This document shows, piece after piece, positions 1 through 11,759 of a stretch of 64,000 nucleotides of DNA. The stretch covers positions 1,805,259 to 1,869,258 of the forward strand of contig CM068553.1 in NCBI GenBank assembly GCA_035048495.1, in the 5' to 3' direction. The DNA comes from Euptelea pleiosperma. Taxonomy: Eukaryota > Streptophyta > Magnoliopsida > Ranunculales > Eupteleaceae. The number at the start of each line of letters is the position of its first letter. The stretch's first letter is position 1. The position numbers and the translations under genes are program-made. The notes beneath the pieces were generated by a model. It did no database searches and was not told where the DNA came from. It saw only the letters and a program-made list of their open reading frames with translations.

Positions 1-1
1 A

Positions 2-3000
2 GGTGGACAGATAATGTATTCAATACCAGAAGACGAAAGATGGCAACTCATAGGAGCTTGTTTGTGGAGCCACCTATCCAGTTTCACCAAAGATCAGCTA
101 AAATCTGTGCCAGACAGCCTCGAAGATGGTTATTCTTCCAGAAGCCCTCAAGGCAGACTTTCTTCCTTAACATCAGGCTCCGAAAGTACTGAATCTGATG
201 GGAACAGTACACTGAAACCAAGCAAGCTGCTACTGGTGTTCTTGGCTAAGTTACTGAAGAACGCAGTTACATGCATTTCCTCATCTCGTGGAAAACAGCT
301 AGCATCATTCCTAAGGCAGAAAGCAGAGAAGGGTTTGCCTGTACCTACACTTGTATGGTTAGAAGAATATAACCAGTCTCGACCTAGAGCCCTGTGTAAT
401 CTTCTCGACCAGGGAATTGATAGCTTGCAACTGACTAACAACCAAAATGGGGCATTATTTGAAATATTATGGGAAATTTCTGCTGATCCTAGGGAAATAT
501 GTGAAGGTTTTGCAGAAGAAAAAATTAGCTATTTGCAATCTATTAGCCAGAAATCCTCTAAAAGCTGGAGTGATATGCATAAAGGCATCATGAGTGAGTG
601 TGAAAATGGTGACACTTCAAATTATGATCAAGAAGGTAGGATTAGCGATAGTTCTGCTAATAGTGGAGCTGGATCACCTTCTGGGAGAAGGTCCCCAGAT
701 TTTCAAGGCTTCGGACGAAAGGATTCAACCTTTATCAACGAGGTTACATGTTTCCAGAATCCAGAGGAAATATATAAGAAAAATGGAGAGCTTCTGGAGG
801 TAATTCTTTACTTCTGTCCAGTTACCTTGTATTTGAAGATTACAATTGTTCCAAGTATGTTTGTCAAGTCAACCATAGGTGGCTCGCAATTTCTTTTGGT
901 TCCCAGAGCTTCCATACTGTATTCGATGATTTACTGGTTATTTCTTGTTTCTTCTATTTATTTATTTTTTCTTTTTTGCAGGCAATGTGTATCAACTCCA
1001 TTGATCAACAACAAGCTGCAGTTGCTAGCAATCGAAAGGTTGGTCTCTGGGCACATGTTCAAGCTTTACTGTAAAGCATCTGATCACATGTTTGGCAGGA
1101 TCTCTTTCTACTGCTTCTGGAGCTCTTCTACTGTTTGTCCGTGTTTTATAAATTTGTGATTGTACTTCTGCAAAAGGTTGAATGTTGAAAAAAAATGCGA
1201 AAGGGAAACTACAATATCTATATATTAAAAGGTTTGCTACATGGGACAATTCTATGAATCCCTTAGACAACAACTCATGAACATGGTTTTACATCTGTCT
1301 TGAGACCTGGATCATCCACGACCGAGGCCGAGTTGACTCTCACGAGTAAACTCAGTCTCGGAACTGTCTCGGACGGGTCACATAAGGATCATAACTTGGT
1401 CCTGGCCAAGACTGAGTTGACTCTGAGTGAACTCAGTCTCAGCTGAGACTTAAAACCATGCTCAGGATGGCCTTCTAAATGGGAAACCTTAATATCAATT
1501 GGTGTATGACAAGTAACTCTACCATCCATTCGTTCTTCACATATTTTCATAAGATCGATTCTTGGTCCAAGCCCATAGCTCAATTGGCTGACGTTTTAAC
1601 CTGCAACCATGACGTAACAGATTTTATCCCATCTTAACCATAATAAAAAAAAGTAATTGTAAAATGGCTATAATTTATTTAAATTTCTAATTCTCAAATC
1701 ACTACTTGGGAGTGCAAAAAACAACCAAACTCACTAGAGAGCTTAACCTCATATAGCTTGGGAAACTGCTCTGGACTGTCCTTCCCATGTTAAACATTGG
1801 CATGTGTAACAAAATTATACCAATGATAATGCTTCACAATTCACATGTCACCATGATGTTTTAGCTTCTCTCATTATCAGGGAAGTTTCTCCATCAAGAT
1901 TTTTATGCCAGATGTGTATGTTTCTTTTTGAATTTTAATCCAGTTAGTTATTTGGAGCATGGCATTGGGTTGCTCAAATATTTTAAGCGTTTATATCAAC
2001 GCATTAAGGTTAAACCCATACTCAGAAATCTCATTGGATTTGGAATTCTCATGATGATCTCTCAAGAATTTCAACAAATTAAATTGAAATAGAACTTCCA
2101 AACATTTTGAACATCTCTAAAGATTTGTGCATAAACCATGAAATGTTGTAGAGGCATTCTTATAAAATTGCCAATGAAGATGGCAATTCATTGGCCGAGG
2201 ATGGTGCCATCAGGCAATCCATGTACTTTGCTTGCAGTTTTTAGCTTCCGTTTTTTATTAATTTATCATCTCTCCCATTAGCCATTACTCAAATACAATC
2301 ATGAGATATTATAAACTTAAATGGAATTTCTAATCTCCTTAATATAATTATTTATTTAATCTCTGGGGCTTTCCCTTAAAAGGAAGCTGCTAACAAAACA
2401 GTATTTTTAATCTCCTCACCTTAGAAACTTTATTACCAAGACCCTCAAATGATATTGTGACTATGTTTTATGCTGCATTAAGACTTTACTGAAAAAATGT
2501 TATAAATAAGGATTTCAATGGATTATATTGGAAATATAGCTGAAATATTGTTGTCTAACAGTCTAAGTTGATTGTCTCCTATTGGTTTAATTATATTTAT
2601 ATTATTTAAATTTTGAAGTGAATTTTCTATTTGATTCAGGGGATTACTTTTTTTAAATGGAAAGATCAACCTTTCAGAGATCAGTCAGACTATATCTGGT
2701 CAGAGGCTGATTGGCCACAGAATGGGTGGGCTGAGCCTGAATCTACGCCAATTCCTACGTTTGTTTCTCCAGGCATTGGTCTCGGTAGCAAGAAGGGGGC
2801 ACACCTTGGGTTGGGTGGAGCAACTATCGGCATTGGTTCTTTGGCAAGACCAGGAAGGGACTTGACAGGTGGTGGAGCATTTGGAATTCCAGGTTATGCT
2901 GGTATTGGGGCCTCTGGCTTAGGTTGGGGTACACAAGAGGATTTTGAGGAGTTTGTTGATCCACCAGCAACAGTTGAAAATATTAGCACAAGGGCTCTGT

Positions 3001-6000
3001 TCAGTCACCCATCAAGGCCTTTCTTCTTGGCTGGATCTAGCAATACTCACGTTTACCTTTGGGAGGTATGCAAGATGAAGTATACATGACAATGAATGAT
3101 TTTATAAGTTCGGCTTGCAAATTTCTATTATCGTGTTCAGTTTTAGTAATGCATCTGAAAACTTTGACAACAAATCATGAAAAATTTCTTTGAGGTTTTC
3201 CCTTTCTGAGAGGACTGGTGGCTTCACCTTTGGCTTTTGAGATAAAATTTGTTTGTGTCAGGATTCATACCTCAATTGGTCAATGCTCGTCATCACAGCC
3301 TTGGAATTTGGAGGGTTGATCCCAGCTTAAGCCCCCCTCCCCTTCCAACCACTCTCTCTGCTCATTTAAACTTATAAATAGATTGCTTCCATTAGACATG
3401 TGAATTGAGTCTATGATGTTGACCATATGTTCCACATATAAAGAAATAATTACCTAATCTTCTCAAGATGCATATTCAATCCTTGAGTTTCCTTTTTTTT
3501 ATCGATAACCCTTGAGTTTCTCATCTTGCTGATTTGAAAACCTAGGCAGGGTTCTGGTTTCATGTAAAACTTAGTGGAGCATTGGAAAATAATATACAAT
3601 TATACAATAAGCCTGTATAGATATAGACTAATAAACAATGCAGGAACAGGGAAAATGGTACAGCTACTGTTAATTACAAATACATTATTTGGAGATAACA
3701 CAGAAGTATCGTCTAACCATCACAGGACACGATGCTCTGGCATAGGTGTTTTGATTAAGCATGTTCTTGATTTCTGGGCAATGCCTATGGTTTTTGTTGC
3801 CTCCCATTGTCAAGTGGTGCCCATCTCCCATAATATGGGATGGAACGGGACAATAACCATGGACTGTAGTCTATCAATGTTACAATGGTGTATGTTGAAT
3901 TCATTATTTATTTATTTTTTCCTTTTCTTGGCTTTCTGCTTGAGCTCCTTGGTAGTGTCACTTTCCACACAAGTACAGAGATGCTGTTGCTTTATCAGTT
4001 TGATGTAATTTGTGCAGTTTGGTAAGGAAAGAGCCACTGCAACCTATGGTGTGCTGCCTGCTGCAAATGTCCCTCCACCTTATGCACTTGCATCAATATC
4101 AGCATTGCAGTTTGACCATTATGGACATAGATTTGCTACTGCTGCTTTAGATGGCACCATATGCACATGGCAACTTGAGGTTGGAGGAAGGAGCAACATC
4201 CGCCCAACAGAATCATCTCTCTGCTTTAACAACCATGCATCGTATGTATCCCACATCGGAAAATATTTAGACGACGATACAAGTGCAAGCCTTGTATAAT
4301 TTAATAAATATTATTGTCAGCTATTAGCTTTCTAAGAAGTACATGTGCAGCCAGTTCCAGCTGGTCTAATTGTTGGGCCATAGATTCAAATACACTAACT
4401 GGATCATCAATTAATCTGGTCAATTAGTTATTTCCTGGATTAATGACTCCCAAAATCATTTGAATATACGATGGGTTGGGTCATTAAATCAGTAAATTTT
4501 GATCCATGGTCCATCCAAGAGATGACCATCAATTATGCAGTCTGGATTGATGCCATGTGTATTTGGACAGCTAGTAGCTGACATACCATTTTCCAAATGA
4601 TGTGTGATTTCACCAGCCTTATCCAAGAGGTTTATGTCAGATAAAGCTTTTAAATGACCATAATATTGATTGCAGGGATGTCACTCATGTGGCTGCAAGT
4701 GGATCAATCATTGCTGCGGCTGGGTATAGCTCCAATGGTATTAACGTAGTTATATGGGACACATTGGCTCCACCTACCACCTCGCAAGCTTCTCTTATAT
4801 GTCATGAAGGTTTGCTTCTCCTCATTAAAATATTAAACAGTAAATATGTGAAACTTTGTGCATGCCAAGGAAATGGAATAAAGTCACACAGGAAAAGGGT
4901 ACATTCTTTTACATGACCCTGGTCACAAGACCAAAAAGCATACCAAAAGTTGCTTTAGGGGAGGTGTGATTATTTGTCCCTTGCTTTTTGCGCCCGTGTT
5001 TTTTTTTTTTCATTGGCATTGATTTGATCAGTAAATACCAATTTTGACATAAAAGTGAAAGCATAAGTGGGACATTTTTGTTTGGTTGGGATCAAGGCAT
5101 CAGGTTTGAGGAATGGAAGGTAGGATAGAAATTTTATCAAATAGCAGAAAATGGGGAAATGATAGGGATCAACATAAAAGGGGGAGATAATTAGGGAGAC
5201 TAATTGTCATAAAATTTAATCTTATGATCACAAAGGTCACAACTATCATCTTCCATCTTGGTTGGTGGGTTTAGTGTCTTATGCATTAATATTTTCTTCT
5301 TCTTCTTTGTACTTCTTTATATAATTGTACCATCCTTTTGACCTGTTTGTGTGAAGGTGGTGCGCGCTCCCTTTCTGTATTTGACAATGATATAGGAACT
5401 GGTTCTATTTCTCCTCTTATTGTCACTGGGGGAAAAGGTGGTGATGTTGGACTGCATGACTTCCGTTTCATCGCAACTGGAAGGACTAAGCGGCACAAAC
5501 ACTCTAATACTAATGAACAAAACATCAAGTATTCTTCAACACATGATACACAGTCAGGGATTTCTAACAAATTTGGAGAACAGAACCCAAATGGAATGCT
5601 CTGGTATATACCAAAGGCTCACTTAGGTACACCCGTGCGCCTTTTTATGTGATAGTAACTTATAGTGTATAGTGGATTCTCTTTAATATCTGATTTAATT
5701 TGATGTGAGTGAAGGAAGTGTTACCAGGATATCTACCATCCCAAATACCAGCTTGTTCTTAACAGGGAGTAAAGATGGAGATGTTAAACTTTGGGATGCC
5801 AAAAGAGCCAAACTAGTTTTTCATTGGCCGAAATTGCACGAGAGACACACTTTTCTGCAACCAAGCTCCCGGGGATTCGGTGGAGTTGTTCGGGTAATTG
5901 CTTTACTTTTGTCAAGTAGAGATTCAAGTTCATTTTTATATATGCCTATAAAGCTTTTCATAACGTAACGAATGAGAAAATGGTTCTTTTAGAAACAAGT

Positions 6001-6160
6001 AGTTCTTTTTAGCTCTATGCCTGCATTAAACCCATACCTCATGCTCATTATGCAGGCCGCTGTTACAGATATCCAAGTTCTTTCTCATGGTTTTCTTACA
6101 TGTGGTGGAGATGGCACCGTAAAGCTAGTCCAGCTAAAAAATTCTCAGTACAAAACGTGA
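2..6160 (+). CDS. DmX/Rav1-like WD40 protein, 3' portion (5' partial)
   Basis: Exons 2-799, 982-1038, 2640-3065, 4018-4241, 4676-4809, 5357-5626, 5715-5893 and 6056-6160 join in phase to 730 residues plus a TGA stop. The first exon is open to the window edge, so the ATG at 14 is internal and the gene begins upstream. The N-terminal visible part (SIPEDERWQL, LVWLEEYNQSRPRALCNLL) matches the helical region of the DmX/Rav1 (rabconnectin-3) family. The rest holds about six WD40 blades, ending in YLWE, CTWQLE, VVIWD, GLHDFR and KLWD-type turns. In yeast and animals this family helps assemble the vacuolar H+-ATPase (RAVE complex); the same role in plants is inference. A glycine-rich loop (about residues 325-385 of the visible part) separates the two regions. 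No frameshift or premature stop was seen. Confidence 0.9.
1039..2639 (+). other. Large intron of the DmX-like gene
   Basis: Intron between the exons ending NRK and beginning GITFF; GT at 1039 and CAG just before 2640. It is AT-rich and contains one short CATGGTTTTA-ended word-repeat element at 1282-1460. Nothing else recognisable. Confidence 0.8.
1282..1460. mobile_element. Short non-autonomous element with CATGGTTTTA ends and GAGTT/AACTC words
   Basis: The left end reads CATGGTTTTACAT and the right end is the inverse complement type (ACTTAAAACCATG). The interior repeats GAGTTGACTC, ACTCAGTCTC and GTCTCGG words. The flanking octamers CTCATGAA and CTCAGGAT agree at 6 of 8 positions, so they may be an aged 8-bp target duplication. 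No coding capacity. Confidence 0.5.
3066..4017 (+). other. Intron of the DmX-like gene
   Basis: Intron from GT at 3066 to the TGTGCAG acceptor at 4017. The long open frame at 3574-4008 in this interval has no recognisable similarity and is interrupted by splice signals, so it is not called. No repeat was recognised. Confidence 0.75.
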
Positions 6161-7300
6161 AGAAAAAAAGAAAGAAAAAAGAGAAAAAAAAAATCAGCTT
6201 AGTTAAGCTTGTCGAAAATCTCTGGAGGAGCTACAAAATGCCTTACTTTGGGGGCTGTGAGATTTTGCTAGATGCTGCACCAAACAACCCAACAGGCCAA
6301 TACTAGGTATATTTTTTCGCTTCTACTATGTGTATTCATTAGTATCTTAAGTGATTAAATATTGTTCTTAATTTCTTGTCTTGTATGGCAGGGATCTCAA
6401 ATTGGCGAGGGCGGTGTAGAAATGCTTGGCTCCTGTCATTCTTCTTCCCCAATTTGTTATAGGTGCTTTTCCAGCTACACCATCTGCTTAGCTGGCATAG
6501 TTCAGACAGATATAGTTGTTCTTTCTAGCATGCATCGGGCATAATTCTTCATCATTTGCTTATCACAGATCAGTACCTTCTCATCAGCGTCTACCTTGGA
6601 AACTCTCACAGGAAACAACCTTACTTTCTCTACTGTTCCATTTTGAAAGAATTTACGGGGAAAAACTGAAAACATCCAGCCTTCTGCCAAACCTTCTCAG
6701 GAAGCCTCAAGAAATGAAAGCCCATTACTTCATTCCATTACATGCCGCTCTTTTCAGTTAAGGTTTTTGTAAGAAACCCAACACTAAATACAAGTTCCAA
6801 CTGAAACGAACCTGTTTACCTCATCACCTTTCCATACAAAGCATGCTGAGCTCCACCAAGTGTCCAATCAAAACCTTAAATAGGGAGTTCATACCTTTGA
6901 AGACTGTCAAAAAGGGTCTGTCAACTGTTTTTCTCTTAGATCCTCTTTCCAAAGTTTGCCTTGTGCGAACCCCAATCTGGGTTTTCTTGTAGAGCTAGAA
7001 GCCCCTGAAGTGAGAGTTCATATTTCCTTTTTGATGCTGTATCATATTTTCATTCCTCTTTTCATTGTAAATGCAGTTGTCCTTGCCCCCTTTTATGAGT
7101 GTATGTAAGGTATTCGTTTATTTTTTTGAATCGTTGTTCTTTATATAACTAATTCATAAAGCAGTCTTCACCGCTTTGTTGATGTTACAATTGATTTTAT
7201 TTATTCTACTTAACCTGGTGAAACTACGCAATTTCTCTCATTTTTGTTCTCTGGGTGACCAAAGCTGGTTATTATTGATTAATCAATTCTTTATAACTAA
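6161..7300 (+). other. Probable 3'UTR and downstream flank of the DmX-like gene
   Basis: Follows the TGA of the last WD40 exon. A possible untranslated intron runs from GT at 6306 (CTAG|GTATAT) to the TATGGCAG acceptor at 6392. No canonical AATAAA was identified close to an obvious end, so the transcript end is not placed. Confidence 0.4.
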
Positions 7301-7306
7301 TTCTAC

Positions 7307-7669
7307 TTAACCGTGTTTCTTGGATAGTCCTGTTTTGGCCAAAAGGTCCGCACAGTGATTGGATTCACGGGAAACATGTTGAGGCTCAGAATGCCAGTCT
7401 TTGCCTAGAAGGTCAAAGCAATGCTGAATTAAGTTGTGAAGCTGACATGGAGCTTCAGCCGAATGTAGGAGAAGGGACGCCGTTGGTGACGAATCGCAAT
7501 CGATCAGTAGGTGCCAAATGCCCAGCTGCCATGCAAGCTTTAAGCCGTCAACTGTTATTGATGCTGATCCAATGTAACAAGTGAAGGCTCTGACGAATTG
7601 ATCTGCTGCATTTCTTAAAAGACTTCCTGCTGCATTACAGGAGGAGGGTGAAGAAACACTTCCATTCAT
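7307..7669 (-). pseudogene. RNase H-like domain fragment of a retroelement
   Basis: A 120-residue reading frame resembles the RNase H-type domain (RVT_3 family) found at the end of plant LINE polyproteins. Visible landmarks are the AWQLGI helix, the LLIDCDS strand with an acidic residue, and the C-terminal VSRESNHCADLLAK motif. The acidic residue normally found in the AEL-type helix is replaced (TVDGL), and the N-terminal strand is missing, so this is a remnant. It sits opposite to and about 1.1 kb beyond the DmX-like stop codon. Confidence 0.65.
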
Positions 7670-7784
7670 TTTTAATTTGCACCAACATTTGGGAGGAAAA
7701 AGCCATCAGACAGTCTGATTTGCGAGAAGATTTCTGAGAAGCTAAAGGGCTAGCCAAAGAAAAATAATAAAATTTCCGAGAAGC

Positions 7785-7995
7785 TAAATGGCCCCTTAGT
7801 AGACATTCATACAAAAGATCAGCTTTTTGATGATTTTTAGCTGTTGGTTTTAGTACTCAAAAAAAATGGTTGCATCCAACGGCTAGAATCACGTCTTAAA
7901 AAGTACTAAAATCTAATGGCTAAAGATTACCAATCACGATGATTTTTGGTGTTTATATCCACCAAGGGTTAGGCTAAACATCCAGCGCGCTTCCT
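7785..7995. mobile_element. MITE copy related to the one near 40.3 kb
   Basis: This stretch shares a long, only slightly diverged sequence with 40310-40515 (AGACATTCRTAC, TCCAACGGYTAGAA, CTAATGGCTA, ATCCACCAAGG and GGCTAAACATCC in the same order). It lacks an obvious target duplication. No coding capacity. Confidence 0.6.
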
Positions 7996-8030
7996 CACGC
8001 CAAAAAGCGTTTGTTATATACCTTGTTATA

Positions 8031-8564
8031 AGAGCATCTCCAACGCCATGCTATCCTAAAATTTAGCACGGTGGGTCAAAAACAGGTGCTCCAACCCTGT
8101 GCTATCTCAATGCTAAATTATAGCATACTATATCCTGAGCTATATTTGGCATCTTTTTGGGTTTTGACTCTTTGGACTATTTACACCTTTGGATCTTGTA
8201 CCCCAAATAATGCTCAATATCCCACGGCTAAAATCAGCATATGATTGGCTGATAAGCAGTTCACATGTCACTTTTTTAGAGGATGCTGACCGTAGGGATG
8301 TTTGGCCAATCCCTAGGTAGACCTACAAACCAAAAGCTCTGCCTGATTAGTGATTTCAAACCTTTCGATCTTGAACCCCAATTATTGCTCAAATTCTCGT
8401 GTTAAAATCAAAGCATGAAAGTGACTCCAATCCAAAAATAGCATTGAGATATAGCATTGCATCATTGGAGCATGCCGTGCCAAAATAAACATAATGGCAC
8501 TGTAGCTGTCTCAAAATATAGAACTGAGAGGGCCAAACCTTTTGGCATTCTAGCGTTGGAGATG
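8031..8564. mobile_element. Nested MITEs with GCATCTCCAACGC ends
   Basis: The ends are inverted: GCATCTCCAACGCCATGC on the left and TAGCGTTGGAGATG on the right, a terminus common in plant MITEs. Inside lie pieces of the Mutator-like MITE family of this window (GGATGTTTGGCCAATCCCTAGG, then CTGATTAGTGATTTCAAACC), suggesting one element inserted into another. The flanking octamers TTGTTATA and TTGTTACA are similar, but they do not sit symmetrically on the inverted ends. Confidence 0.5.
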
Positions 8565-8589
8565 TTGTTACATCTTTTTCCCTTTCCAT

Positions 8590-8767
8590 GTAAAACTTCG
8601 ACTGACAAAATAAATCGTAGCTGCTGACAGCCCACAATATGAGCCACGTGGCACCTTTTTAGAGTACACTTACCGTATGTATTTTCGCCAATCCCTAGAC
8701 ATCTATACAGTCATCATCCTCGAGTGTGCCGCGTGGCCCATATTGTGGGCCTTGAGCGAAGTTTTAC
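8590..8767. mobile_element. Foldback MITE
   Basis: Inverted arms start GTAAAACTTCG (8590) and end CGAAGTTTTAC (8767). They continue inward through CCCACAATATGAGCCACGTGG and its complement on the right. The inner part carries the ACCGTATG...CCAATCCCTAG core shared with the MITEs at 57.0 and 63.3 kb. No clear 9-bp duplication is visible. Confidence 0.65.
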
Positions 8768-8769
8768 TC

Positions 8770-8940
8770 CAACAGAGATAATAATGTAAGACTCAGTAAG
8801 AGGACTCTTGACTTTCGTCATCCGTCTCCGTCTCCGTCTCCGTCTAAGCAAACGCATTCGCCCATCCTTCGCCTCGATCCCGTTCAATCTATCAAAGCAT
8901 TCAAAGCATTCAAGTCTCAAGCAAGAACGTTCTCAATCAG
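8770..8940 (+). other. Probable 5'UTR exon of the gene at 14.5-16.8 kb
   Basis: Contains four CGTCTC units (about 8820-8846), a sequence common in plant leaders, and ends with a good donor (CAATCAG|GTATCT at 8940/8941). The next convincing acceptor on this strand that leads into coding sequence is TTTTTTAG at 14500. The link between the two is inference; a cDNA would settle it. Confidence 0.4.
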
Positions 8941-10073
8941 GTATCTCTTTTCTCACAAACAGAAAAAAAAAACTGTCTACGATTCATGTTTTAATCCGTG
9001 AATTGTCTCTCTCTCTCTCTCTCCTCCTTGTGATTTTAATCACTTTGGTACCGGTTATTCACTCTGCCTACATATCAATCGATCCAACATATAGATTTGG
9101 ACTGGTTATTTATGATTTTTTGCTCTTTGATGGCGTGATTGTAATTTTCTTTCCTTTTTTTTAATTCTGCTGAATGTGTGGATTGCATGGGATATTTTAT
9201 TGTCACTGCTGGTATAGAAGCTGTGATTTTTGGGGAATTTCCGAATTGGGTTTTTTATTTTTTTGTTGGTTATAGTAGATAATTGATCTGGGTAGTGGTT
9301 TGTTTTGTTGATAATGGTGAATTCGGAATTGGGTCTTTCTTTTTTGGTGGTTATGGTAGACGTTTCAATTAAGTTTTCCGTTTCTCGATTCTGTGGAGGC
9401 TCTGAGAGGTTTTCTTAAGTGGGTTTTGGTTTTTCTAGTGATTATAGTTTAAATTTCCTCAGTGTTGGTTGTGAAATTATGAATTTGTTTTGGGGTTTTA
9501 CTTCTTTTGAATTGAGATTTGTTTTTTTTTCTATGGTTGTGGGGTATATAAAATTTGCTTTTATGTTTTTTTAAGGTGATCCACTTTTTCTTTCTTCGTT
9601 TTTGGTGGGTAAGATGGAAACGAGTCCATGATTTCAATTTACTATCCTGGGTGCAAGGGGCTTTATCCTTTTTTTCGAGGTGATTCTGAATTGGATGCTG
9701 GATTCTCCCATATGTTACAAGAGTTACAAAATTTCCAGTTTTTTTACATAACCAAATATTTGGGGCTCGGCAACATGAATCCTATTTCACCACTCAACTT
9801 TATTTAGAACTATATCTTCAGTTGGACATTTAGTACTCCAACACTACTTTGGTATTTAGGTACATCCTTAAAAAGTTCTCTTGAATCGACTACCAACTTA
9901 TTTTTTTCACTTGGTCTTGGATTTCGTATTTGGTATTTGGTGAAGCCTTGAAGGTAAAGCATAATTTATTTGGGTAGGCTTGATTGATCACTTACAAATT
10001 CCGTACTTCAATTCTCAGATAGTATGTAAGAATCCCATGTCCTTCATGTTGCTTTCAAATGATATCTTGATTG

Positions 10074-10286
10074 TTTTCAATTTGTTTAATACAAACGTCG
10101 CTTGATATGTCACTAACATATAGTAATAAAGTCATGGTTCATGAGGTTCTCTTTGCATCGTGGGGATTGTCCACCTGCTTTGTTTTCAATTCGATTAATA
10201 CAAATATCACTTGGTTTGATACCAACATACAGTAATAAAGCATGGTCCATGTTCCTTTATCTCATGGGGATTGTCCACCTGATTTG
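10074..10286. repeat. Diverged tandem duplication, unit about 107 bp
   Basis: Two adjacent copies share TTTTCAAT, TTAATACAAA, AACATAYAGTAATAAAG, CATGGTYCATG and GGGGATTGTCCACCTG in the same order. The copies differ by many substitutions and short indels, so the duplication is old. Confidence 0.75.
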
Positions 10287-10744
10287 ATCCTTCCTTTTCT
10301 AAAGTTTTGCAGAAACTTTAAGACCAATGTCATGGTGTATGTCTCAGTATATTGCTTTTTGGACATCCCCTTCAAGATTTTCATGAAGGCATTCGTAATA
10401 TTCATATGCCATAGCACTCGGTGTAAAATGTTAAAAAGGCAAGTTTTGTCTGGATGACTGCCATTTTTACTATATAACTAAAGGCTCTTCATAATTCTAA
10501 TATCTTTTTTTTTAAAGAAAGCTTTATGCTTGCCACAGGGTTCTTGTTTAACTTGGTTACACTGTTTTGACCTATCTATGTTTTTATCAATTAATGATTC
10601 CCAGCATTGAATTTGAGACTTTTTTTTTATCATGAGCTTTGTGAAAATAGAACCCATGGATGGGTCTAGGTCCATGATGGAAAAATGATCGAATCTAGTG
10701 GCTTAGAATCTCAGGTGAGGCTGAGTTTTTGCGTGTGAGTTCAG

Positions 10745-11033
10745 CAAGGTATAAAATTTCGTTTTGGAGGAATGTCTCGGTTAAGTGAAAAACCGAGACA
10801 AACTCCGAAACTATACGAAACATTGAAAAAATGGCGAAACAGCGACATTCCCAAAATCATGAAATCGTATTTTTTTATCTGTTTTTTTTTATTGTATCGG
10901 ATTGTATCGTAATGTCTCGGTTTGTCTCGGCGAAACAAACTGAAACATTACGAAACGAAACATATGAAATATTGCATGTTCGTTTCGGTTCTCTTACGAA
11001 ACGAAATGAAACATTACGAAATTTTAAACCATG
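10745..11033. mobile_element. Word-repeat element (CGAAAC / GTCTCGG) with inverted ends
   Basis: The left end CAAGGTATAAAATTTCG is the near inverse complement of the right end CGAAATTTTAAACCATG. The interior repeats CGAAAC and GTCTCGG/CCGAGAC many times in both orientations. No matching flanking duplication was found. Non-coding. Confidence 0.6.
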
Positions 11034-11417
11034 CCAACAGGTGGGTCAACATTCATGGGGTCAATGGGCCAAATGGGTGCCATGTGGCACCAACCACATC
11101 ATGCATAAAGAAGCTTCCTTATGTGTCACACACATAATTTTCCTATTAGTTGAGCTCATCTGAGGACTTCAAGTTGGTTGATTCAGGAATTAAGATAATC
11201 CAGTGGCACATTGGCACTTGGTTGATGATACATTGTTGCATTGTGGCCTTTCATAGCTACTGCTTTTGACCTAAGTTCTGTTTTTGGAGCGAAATGGCTT
11301 TTAATGACTTGATTCAGCTCGTGGACTTTTATATTTCTTGTGCATTTTGTTTTTTCTTTCTTCTCTTTTTTTTAAAAAAAAAAAAATAGGATTGTTATAA
11401 ATAAGAGTTTCACATAT

Positions 11418-11636
11418 TAATTTAGGGAAATGATTGGGGCATACCCTAGTTTTTGACAAATGGGGCACTCTTAATGGAAAGACAAAATTGCTATTATTAA
11501 ATGCAATATTGACCATTGGTCTTGTCTATGCAGAAACTTTCCTTTCACAAGAGCAACTTTGTCTTTTGACTCTTTTCCCTATGAGGAGTCCACCATTTAT
11601 CAAACTGCGGTGTCCCCATTAACCTCCCTAAATTTT
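11418..11636. mobile_element. Small TIR element
   Basis: Left arm AATTTAGGGAAATGATTGGGGC and right arm TGTCCCCATTAACCTCCCTAAATT are imperfect inverse complements, and the arms continue inward (GACAAATGG against CCATTTATCAAA). It resembles a foldback MITE. No exact target duplication was seen. Confidence 0.45.
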
Positions 11637-11759
11637 CACCTGCATCATACAAATCCAAAAGCCCTCGTCACTCTCAAAGACAAGGTATTAAATTTTGTAA
11701 TTTTTTGCAAAATATTTCCCTTCTCCTGAGAACCTAAATGGAAATCAACTAAATCCCCC

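Noticed and set aside
3574..4008. 144-codon frame in a DmX-like intron
   Set aside because: Hydrophobic low-complexity translation of T-rich intron DNA with no known domain.
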